Source of the DNA: DASUFH01 sp036274645
GTDB lineage: Bacteria; Acidobacteriota; Terriglobia; 20CM-2-55-15
NCBI GenBank assembly: GCA_036274645.1
Contig: DASUFH010000061.1
Coordinates: forward strand, 1 to 13,309
Length of the DNA: 13,309 nucleotides
Reading direction: 5' to 3'
Shown: positions 1-5,385 of the stretch, piece after piece
How the letters are laid out: every line of letters starts with the position of its first letter
Position numbering within the stretch: the stretch's first letter is position 1
Translations under genes and position numbers: made by a program
The notes under the pieces: generated by a model
The model's input: only the letters and a program-made list of their open reading frames with translations
Database searches by the model: none
What the model was told of the DNA's origin: nothing

Positions 1-34
1 ATCCTCAAAAATTCGTAGCGCAACGTTCCCGTGG

Positions 35-70
35 CGTTTCGTTCCAAAGTGTCCCATTTGGAACGAAGCG
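35..70. promoter_or_regulatory. 14-bp inverted repeat upstream of queD-like gene
   Basis: CGTTTCGTTCCAAA (35-48) is complementary to TTTGGAACGAAGCG (57-70) around an 8-base loop. The inner 11 base pairs are perfect, then one T-G wobble and two more pairs follow. It lies 45 bases before the ATG at 115. It could be an operator, a mRNA hairpin, or the end of an upstream gene outside the window. There is no T tract after it, which argues against a classical terminator. The structure is seen directly; its role is unknown. Confidence 0.55.
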
Positions 71-89
71 CGGAACGCCTTCGTCTCGA

Positions 90-100
90 TATGCTATGCT
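90..100 (+). promoter_or_regulatory. Possible -10 box (overlapping TATGCT repeats) for queD-like gene
   Basis: TATGCT occurs twice with a one-base overlap (90-95 and 95-100), 14 bases before the ATG at 115. It resembles a sigma70 -10 element and would give a very short leader. No convincing -35 is visible at the right spacing, and there is no good Shine-Dalgarno before 115. The same hexamer sits 15 bases before the deacetylase start at 13022. Confidence 0.3.
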
Positions 101-114
101 TCCTCCCCTGAAGC

Positions 115-441
115 ATGAAGGTTGGCATTGTCGAGCACATCGACTGCGCGCATTTTCTGCCCGGTCACTCCAAGTGCGGCACGCTCCACGGACACACCTA
201 CAAGATTGAAATCGTTGTTGAAGGCCCGGTCAAAGACGGGATGGTCATCGACTTTTCAGATCTCAAGACGGTCGTCCGCGAGATTCTGGCCACCTACGAC
301 CACCGGTCGTGGAACGACACGCTCGACTACCCTTCGGTCGAAAACATCTGCGCCCTCCTGCATGAGCGGTTCAGGGAACGGTTGACGTTCCGCTACTCGC
401 TCAAGGTCTGGGAAGGCGACGGCAAATGGGCGGAGCTATGA
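115..441 (+). CDS. queD: 6-carboxy-tetrahydropterin synthase / PTPS family protein (QueD-like)
   Basis: This is a 108-residue protein of the 6-pyruvoyl-tetrahydropterin synthase superfamily. QueD makes 6-carboxy-5,6,7,8-tetrahydropterin from dihydroneopterin triphosphate for queuosine and other 7-deazaguanines; PTPS relatives act in pterin synthesis. Visible signatures are the zinc histidines H13, H25 and H27, with the CxxxHGH motif starting at C21 (KCGTLHGHTY). Also present are the VIDFSDLK strand (44-51), the catalytic Asp-His pair D62-H63, the PSVEN segment (73-77) and a late glutamate E100 in VWEG that would bind the pterin. All expected catalytic residues are present. It is a little shorter than the usual ~120 residues. 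The stop codon overlaps the next gene's ATG by 4 bases. No other queuosine genes are in the window, so QueD versus another PTPS activity cannot be decided here. Confidence 0.85.
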   Translation: MKVGIVEHIDCAHFLPGHSKCGTLHGHTYKIEIVVEGPVKDGMVIDFSDLKTVVREILATYDHRSWNDTLDYPSVENICALLHERFRERLTFRYSLKVWEGDGKWAEL

Positions 442-746
442 ATCGCATCGAGATCCTGACCGGTTTTCTTCAAGACGACCCCAACGATTCCTTTTCGCGA
501 TACGCCCTCGCTCTGGAGTACGTCAAGATCGCCCGAAATGAAGACGCCCGGCGTGAGTTCGAAACCGTGCGCCGGAACGATCCCGGCTACGTCGCGACCT
601 ACCTTCAACTCGGCCAGCTCTACCGGACGATGGGTATGGAGCGCGAAGCCGCCCAGGCGTTCCGCGACGGCATCGCCGTCGCGTCCAAAGCCGGAGACTC
701 CCACACCGAAGGCGAACTCCAGGGCGCGCTCGAAGCGCTGGGCTAA
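438..746 (+). CDS. Small TPR-repeat protein
   Basis: The protein has about 102 residues and is entirely helical in character. It begins MNRIEILTGFLQDDPNDSFS and has two tetratricopeptide-like units: SRYALALEYVKIARNEDARREF, then ATYLQLGQLYRTMGMEREAAQAF, with the usual Tyr/Leu/Gly/Ala positions. It lacks a signal peptide, so it is probably a cytoplasmic scaffold or partner protein. I chose the ATG at 438 because it overlaps the queD-like stop (ATGA), which indicates translational coupling. An in-frame ATG at 426 would add four residues and has a GGAAGG nine bases upstream, so it cannot be excluded. The function is unknown beyond protein-protein binding. It is followed by a 57-base gap and then the tail of a convergent gene. 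Confidence 0.75.
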   Translation: MNRIEILTGFLQDDPNDSFSRYALALEYVKIARNEDARREFETVRRNDPGYVATYLQLGQLYRTMGMEREAAQAFRDGIAVASKAGDSHTEGELQGALEALG

Positions 747-803
747 GACCTGTCAGAGCGCGCCCGCTCCATTGACGCACGTGAGTATTGCTGGTCCCCG
801 CAG
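747..803. other. Convergent gap between TPR gene and thyX-like gene
   Basis: The only structure is GAGCG-CGCC-CGCTC (756-769), a 5-base-pair hairpin without a T tract. It is a weak candidate for a shared terminator. Confidence 0.25.
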
Positions 804-2474
804 TCAGTTCCCCTGCAGACGTTCCCGGATCCGCTTTTCCTTGTTGGAAATCTGTTCTTCCACGCCGCGGCGGGCAATCGCGTAGTCGCGTGTATCGACC
901 AGCATGTAGCCGGCAAGAAGCGGGAATTTCTCGCGCACAAGCCGGTATTTCTCCTGCTCGATCCAGCGGTAATCCGGATGCCCCTGAGACACCGTTCGCA
1001 GTTCCGCTTCCCAGAACAACTGCCGGAAGTTCTGCCACTGGTAAAAGCGCATGCGGTATCCCAGCGGAACCGCGTACTGCGCGAGATCACGGTCGAACGC
1101 CGTCAGACGGGCAAACAACACGGCGGCCCGGTCCAGAGCCTCGCGGTACGGACCTCCGAGGCCGGCCTGGTCCACTTCGGTGGGCACGTTGTAGCCATGG
1201 TGTGTGGAAAAGTTCTGCCGCTCCTGCGTCATCATGCGATGGCGGTGCAGATCGCGGTAGGAGCCGATGTCCATGACGATTTCGAACCGCAGATAGGCGT
1301 TCTCGAAAGCGCGCCCCACCTTGTACCAGCGCTCGGTCCGGTTGGGCAGATAGCGCTCCAGCAGATCGCGCTTCCCTTCCTCGCTGAGCGAGCGGCACAT
1401 CTCGAGCGCGCTTTCCCAGCTGGAATGCGTCTGCTGAAAGACGATCCCCGCCAGGATCTTCGTTTCCGCTTCCGGATCGAATTCCACCAGCCGGACTTCC
1501 GGCCGCATGATGACTTCCAGCGAGGGGGAGCCCAGGCGTTCCCGCACGTTTTCGTATCGGCGCGTGAGATACGTCTGGTAGGCGCGCGACTTCTCATCGG
1601 TGACTCGAAGCAGCAGCGATGGGATCTCGTCATCCAGCCCGGCCTTCAGCTCGGACGCGAACCAGCGCAGCTCGCCCAGACTGTGGCCGGCCGTGCGATT
1701 GATCAGGTATTCGAACGCCTGGGCGTTCCCGCGAAACGCCACCTGGCCCAGCGTCGCCATCGGCAACAGGCCGCGGAGCGTGTCGAAGGCTTTTTTCTCG
1801 AGGGCGGAGGGCTTGTCATCGTAGTTCTCGCGCAGCCACTGCTGCAGCGGATCCAGCAGGCGAACGTACGTATCGAAGAGAAAATCCAGCGTCCGGGTGT
1901 AGTCGTTGAGCGCGCCGTGACGCTCCAGATCGGGTTTCGGAATGTAGTAGAGATACCGGCCGTTGTGCTTCGCGCCGAAACTCACATACCGCGTGGACTT
2001 CTCGATCGGCTCCAGCCCGACGCGCTGGTCTTCGATGAACTTCATTGCCACCTGCGACACGCCCCAGACCACAACGTGCGCGCCGGTAATCTGCGCAATC
2101 GAGTCGTCGCCATATTGGGAAAGCCACTTGGCGTAGAACGCCTGCGCGCGCTGGTTGTTCAGAATGTTCTTGAACCCGTGTTCCCGCAGGAACACGACCG
2201 TTTCTTCCAGTTCGCGGGCCAGTTCCCTGTCGTCCCCCTTGACGATCGGATCGATGTACTCGCGCAGCAGCACTTCCAGCAACGAGCCTGTGGCCCGGCT
2301 CGCGCGGGAACACAATGCGCCGGCGATTTCCGGGGGCAGATTGCGCAACACGCACACCAGACTCGACGGATTGCTGGCGAACGCTTCCAGATAGTGCAGA
2401 TCCCGGGCGGACCAGGAACCCGGAGAAAAGTCCGGGCGGTAGGCAGAGAGACTTTCGGTCATGTTCAACGTCAT
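804..2474 (-). CDS. Double-length ThyX-like (FAD-dependent thymidylate synthase family) protein
   Basis: At 556 residues this is about twice the 210-250 of a normal ThyX. ThyX methylates dUMP to dTMP using methylene-tetrahydrofolate, NADPH and FAD. The protein reads as two tandem ThyX-like halves. Half one has GDDSIAQITGAHVVVW (122-137), EKSTRYVSF (158-166) and the closing helix region with ATLGQVAFRGNAQAF (240-254). Half two has SSWESALEM (351-359), FEIVMDIGSYRDLHRHR (397-413) and the ELRTVSQGHPDYR end (491-503). The canonical RHRxxSxNExS signature is split: half one keeps only ExSxRY (158-163), and half two keeps RHR (411-413) but has MMTQERQN after it. Start: ATG at 2474; a second in-frame ATG at 2462 has GAGG 12 bases upstream and is possible. 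ThyX-fold membership is clear; dTMP synthesis is inferred. Its 3' end faces the TPR gene. Confidence 0.8.
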   Translation of the reverse strand: MTLNMTESLSAYRPDFSPGSWSARDLHYLEAFASNPSSLVCVLRNLPPEIAGALCSRASRATGSLLEVLLREYIDPIVKGDDRELARELEETVVFLREHGFKNILNNQRAQAFYAKWLSQYGDDSIAQITGAHVVVWGVSQVAMKFIEDQRVGLEPIEKSTRYVSFGAKHNGRYLYYIPKPDLERHGALNDYTRTLDFLFDTYVRLLDPLQQWLRENYDDKPSALEKKAFDTLRGLLPMATLGQVAFRGNAQAFEYLINRTAGHSLGELRWFASELKAGLDDEIPSLLLRVTDEKSRAYQTYLTRRYENVRERLGSPSLEVIMRPEVRLVEFDPEAETKILAGIVFQQTHSSWESALEMCRSLSEEGKRDLLERYLPNRTERWYKVGRAFENAYLRFEIVMDIGSYRDLHRHRMMTQERQNFSTHHGYNVPTEVDQAGLGGPYREALDRAAVLFARLTAFDRDLAQYAVPLGYRMRFYQWQNFRQLFWEAELRTVSQGHPDYRWIEQEKYRLVREKFPLLAGYMLVDTRDYAIARRGVEEQISNKEKRIRERLQGN

Positions 2475-2654
2475 CCTCGAAGCCGATCACTTAGCCACAA
2501 AAGGGCGGTCGGTTACAAGCGTCAGGTGAAAGAGGTGGGAGATTGGCTCAAACTTGCAGGGGCGGTCCATGACCGCCCGACGCTCAAACAAATTCACTCC
2601 GAAACCCCGGGCGTCATAAACCGCCCCTGCATGCAGGCGGGGACGCCAGATGGC
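2475..2654. other. 180-base intergenic region between ligD and thyX-like gene, carrying a composite palindromic repeat
   Basis: No open frame of note is present. It contains the composite repeat at 2555-2631 and an isolated partial unit GGGCGGTC at 2503-2510. Any promoter for the thyX-like gene must lie here if it is not co-transcribed with ligD. I see no clear sigma70 box on the minus strand. Confidence 0.6.
2555..2631. repeat. Composite palindromic repeat, copy A
   Basis: The left unit GGGGCGGTCCATGACCGCCC is itself a hairpin (GGGCGGTC, loop CAT, GACCGCCC). The right unit GGGCGTCATAAACCGCCCC is a degraded hairpin. The outermost arms TGCAGGGGCGGT and ACCGCCCCTGCA are a perfect 12-base inverted repeat. 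The spacer carries CCGAAACCCCGGGCG (2599-2613), matching 14 of 15 bases in copy D (10407-10421). It lies between ligD and the thyX-like gene. Confidence 0.75.
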
Positions 2655-5222
2655 TCACTTTTTCGCTCTCAACGCTTTCAAAAACGGGCTGATATCCTGC
2701 CGGTCCGTCAGCACGGGCCTGAACATTTCCCCCATCCGGTCCAGCCGCTGAAACACCGTCCGGATGTTGTAATCCTTCGGATCCAGCGGACGGCGAATCT
2801 CCTCCCAGGTGAGCGGCGTGGACACCGGCGCTCCGATTTCCGCCCGTGGCGAATAGACCGACGCAACGGTTTTCCCCCGCACGTTCTGGAGGTAATCCAC
2901 ATAGATCACGCCCTTCTTCCGCTTGCGCACGACGCGTTCGATGGTCGCGATATCCCGCCGGCGCGCGACCACAATGGACGCCACCGCCTCCGCAAACACG
3001 CGCACATCGTCGTAGGTGAATCGATTCTCGAGAATCGGCAGGTACACGTGAATACCCGACGCGCCCGACGTCTTCGGATACGCGCGCATCTCGAGTTCGT
3101 CCAGCGCTGCCTTCACCTCCAGCGCCACCTCCTGGACGACCGGATATGGCGCCTCGACGGGATCCAGATCAAAGATGATGAAATCCGGCCTGTCCAGAAA
3201 CTGCAGGCGGCTGCTCCAGGGATTCTGCGTGATCGCGCCCATGTTCGCGATGTAGAGCAACTGCTCCCGGTCGCTCCCCACGAAGTACCGGATGTTGCGC
3301 TCGACGTCGGGCGACCAGAGCGTCACCGTCCGTACCCAGTCCGGCGTGTATTCATGCGCATCCTTCTGGTAGAAATACTCCCCGTGAATACCGTTGGGAT
3401 ACCGCTTGAACACGAGCGGCCGGTCCAGCAGATGCGGCAGGATCGCCGGCGCGATCCGATCGTAGTAAGCGATGAGATCGCCCTTCGTGTAGCCATCCTC
3501 CGGCCAGAAGATCTTGGTGAGATTGGTGAGTTTCGTGCGCGTCTTTTCCGGCGGCGCGGCAGGTGGAGGATCATCTTCGTCACCGGCTCGACCCAACTTT
3601 GCCGGCAAAGCCGTCTCCAGAGCGCACTCGCGCGGATCCACATCGTCTACGAATCCCTGGAAAATCGGCGTGCGGAGTTTCCGGTCGCTCGTCCACTCGC
3701 CGAAGCGAACCGAACAGACCAGTTCGGGACGAACCCACGACGCCTTGCGAATCTCCGCCGGAACGTCGACAAACGGAGAGCGCTTGATCGCAAGAGGCCG
3801 CAACCGGCGCGTGGTCTCGGCAAGCATCCGGTCATCGAAGCCGCCTCCGGCGCGCCCGACATAAACGAGGCGTCCCTCGCGATCGTAGAGACCCAGCAGC
3901 AGCGCGCCAAACCCTTTGCGCGATCCTTCCGGAGGCGTGAAGCCGCCAACCACGAACCGGTCGACGTTGTGGGTTTTGATCTTGATCCAGTAGCGCGAGC
4001 GGCCCTCGCGATACACGCTGGATTTCTGCTTGGCGACGATCCCTTCGAGGTTGCGCCGCGCCACGGCCTTGAAGAAATCCGCGCCGCGGCCTTCGACGTG
4101 ATCGAGATACCGGACCCAGCCGCTGTTGTCGGGAATGATCGCCCGCAGCACCGCTTTGCGTTCCACGACCGGAAACGACGTGAGATCGTGGCCGTTCAGG
4201 TAGAGCAGATCGAACGCATAGAAGTGAACCGGAATGTTCTGGTCGGCCTCGGCAATGTCGCGCTGCCGCGAAAGATGCAGCCGCGGCTGGATCCGTCCGA
4301 AATGCGAATGGCCTTCTTCGTCCAGGGCGACAATCTCTCCGTCGAGTATCGCCGAGTTGGCGGGCAGCGCCAGCAAGGCATCAGCCAGCGTTGGAAAACG
4401 ACGCGTCATCGACTTCTGATTGCGTGTCCATAAATCGAGCTTGTCGCCATTTTTCACGACCAGCGCGCGCACGCCATCCAGCTTCAATTCGAACAGCCAG
4501 TCGTCGTTGTCGAAGGGCTTCTCCCCAAGAGTGGCGAGCATCGGCCGCACGTCCTTCGGTAAAGGAGTGCGGCCCGCCTTCTTCATGCCCCGCTGTTCAA
4601 GTTCCCGTTCGATGGGCGTGTGCCAGCGCCGGACCGCGCCGTCGCGTCCCTTTCCGGCGGCGGACTTCGCCGGGCCGCCCAGGTCTTCGACCTGTTCCCC
4701 CGACACAACGGATTCGGGCCGCTCTTCAGTGATATCGCCGTTGGCGCGGGCAAAGGAATCGCGCACCTTGAAGAAGATCCACTGTTTGGGTTCACGTGAG
4801 CCGCGCACCAGCACCCACTCACCGTGAAGCTTGTCGCCGTTCAGAACGAAGTGCAGTTTCCCCTTCTTCCAGCCCGCTTCGGGCGTGTCGGGATCGACCA
4901 TCTCGTAGGTTCCGCGATCCCAGACGATCACGTTTCCCGCGCCATAGTTGCCCTTGGGAATGACGCCTTCGAAGCCGCCGTAGTCCATCGGATGGTCTTC
5001 GGTCTCAACGGCCAGACGCTTTTCGGCAGGATTGAACGAGGGACCTTTCGGAATGGCCCAGGACCGCAACACGCCTTCCATCTCCAGGCGGAAGTCGTAG
5101 TGCAGGCGTGTGGCGCGATGTTTCTGGATGACGAAACTCATGCCGCGTGTCCGCTTGACCGCGCCTTCCGGTTCCGGCGTCTCGTGAAAGCGACGTTTCC
5201 GTTTGTACTCTTCGAGGCCCAT
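2655..5222 (-). CDS. ligD: Multifunctional DNA ligase D (PE-LIG-POL)
   Basis: This 855-residue enzyme has the Pseudomonas-type domain order. LigD works with Ku in bacterial non-homologous end joining, trimming 3' ends, adding nucleotides and sealing breaks. The 3'-phosphoesterase domain (about 1-155) has H35, H41, D43, R45, H77 and Y81, spaced as in the known PE active site. The ATP-dependent ligase domain (about 225-530) has motif I ELKLDG with nucleotidyl lysine K247, FDLLYLNG (337-344), EGIVAK (393-398) and WIKIK (412-416). The primase-polymerase domain (about 565-850) has DLDP with D685 and D687, KTSGASGIHVYLP (717-729) and D776. All catalytic residues are present. A flexible Pro/Asp-rich linker (547-560) joins LIG to POL. 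The start is ATG at 5222 with only a weak GA-rich stretch upstream. No Ku gene is in the window. Confidence 0.97.
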   Translation of the reverse strand: MGLEEYKRKRRFHETPEPEGAVKRTRGMSFVIQKHRATRLHYDFRLEMEGVLRSWAIPKGPSFNPAEKRLAVETEDHPMDYGGFEGVIPKGNYGAGNVIVWDRGTYEMVDPDTPEAGWKKGKLHFVLNGDKLHGEWVLVRGSREPKQWIFFKVRDSFARANGDITEERPESVVSGEQVEDLGGPAKSAAGKGRDGAVRRWHTPIERELEQRGMKKAGRTPLPKDVRPMLATLGEKPFDNDDWLFELKLDGVRALVVKNGDKLDLWTRNQKSMTRRFPTLADALLALPANSAILDGEIVALDEEGHSHFGRIQPRLHLSRQRDIAEADQNIPVHFYAFDLLYLNGHDLTSFPVVERKAVLRAIIPDNSGWVRYLDHVEGRGADFFKAVARRNLEGIVAKQKSSVYREGRSRYWIKIKTHNVDRFVVGGFTPPEGSRKGFGALLLGLYDREGRLVYVGRAGGGFDDRMLAETTRRLRPLAIKRSPFVDVPAEIRKASWVRPELVCSVRFGEWTSDRKLRTPIFQGFVDDVDPRECALETALPAKLGRAGDEDDPPPAAPPEKTRTKLTNLTKIFWPEDGYTKGDLIAYYDRIAPAILPHLLDRPLVFKRYPNGIHGEYFYQKDAHEYTPDWVRTVTLWSPDVERNIRYFVGSDREQLLYIANMGAITQNPWSSRLQFLDRPDFIIFDLDPVEAPYPVVQEVALEVKAALDELEMRAYPKTSGASGIHVYLPILENRFTYDDVRVFAEAVASIVVARRRDIATIERVVRKRKKGVIYVDYLQNVRGKTVASVYSPRAEIGAPVSTPLTWEEIRRPLDPKDYNIRTVFQRLDRMGEMFRPVLTDRQDISPFLKALRAKK

Positions 5223-5385
5223 TCGCTTCAGATAATAGCCGTTTCCGTCGCCGCGTCTGCGGAAGGGGCGGTCGAAAATTGACCGCCCCTTCCGCAGGGA
5301 AAGGTCCGGGCCAGTTGATGAAATGGTAGGATGTCGTCACCGTTTTTTAGTTCGAATCCTTGAATTGGAGAAAAACCGAGGCCCC
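5223..5385. other. Divergent intergenic region between ligD and the PQQ dehydrogenase
   Basis: These 163 bases separate two divergent starts, so both promoters should be here. The main structure is the perfect palindrome at 5257-5297. Near the dehydrogenase, GGAG (5367-5370) and GAGG (5378-5381) precede the ATG at 5386; GAGG at 4-base spacing is the likelier ribosome binding site. Confidence 0.6.
5257..5297. repeat. Palindromic repeat, simple form, copy B (perfect 17-bp stem)
   Basis: CTGCGGAAGGGGCGGTC (5257-5273) and GACCGCCCCTTCCGCAG (5281-5297) are perfect reverse complements around a 7-base loop GAAAATT. The inner nine bases GGGGCGGTC are the core shared with the other three copies. It sits between two divergent genes, so it is not at the end of either and is unlikely to be a terminator. 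Confidence 0.8.

Noticed and set aside
978..4433. Very long open frame (1151 codons) on the + strand antisense to the thyX-like and ligD genes
   Set aside because: It crosses two well-conserved minus-strand genes and their spacer, its product is Arg/His/Gln-rich with no recognisable domain, and long antisense frames are expected in GC-rich DNA with strong codon bias.
5323..5385. Upstream ATG giving a 21-residue N-terminal extension of the quinoprotein
   Set aside because: The extension would hide a clear signal peptide beginning at 5386, and that ATG has a closer purine-rich site.
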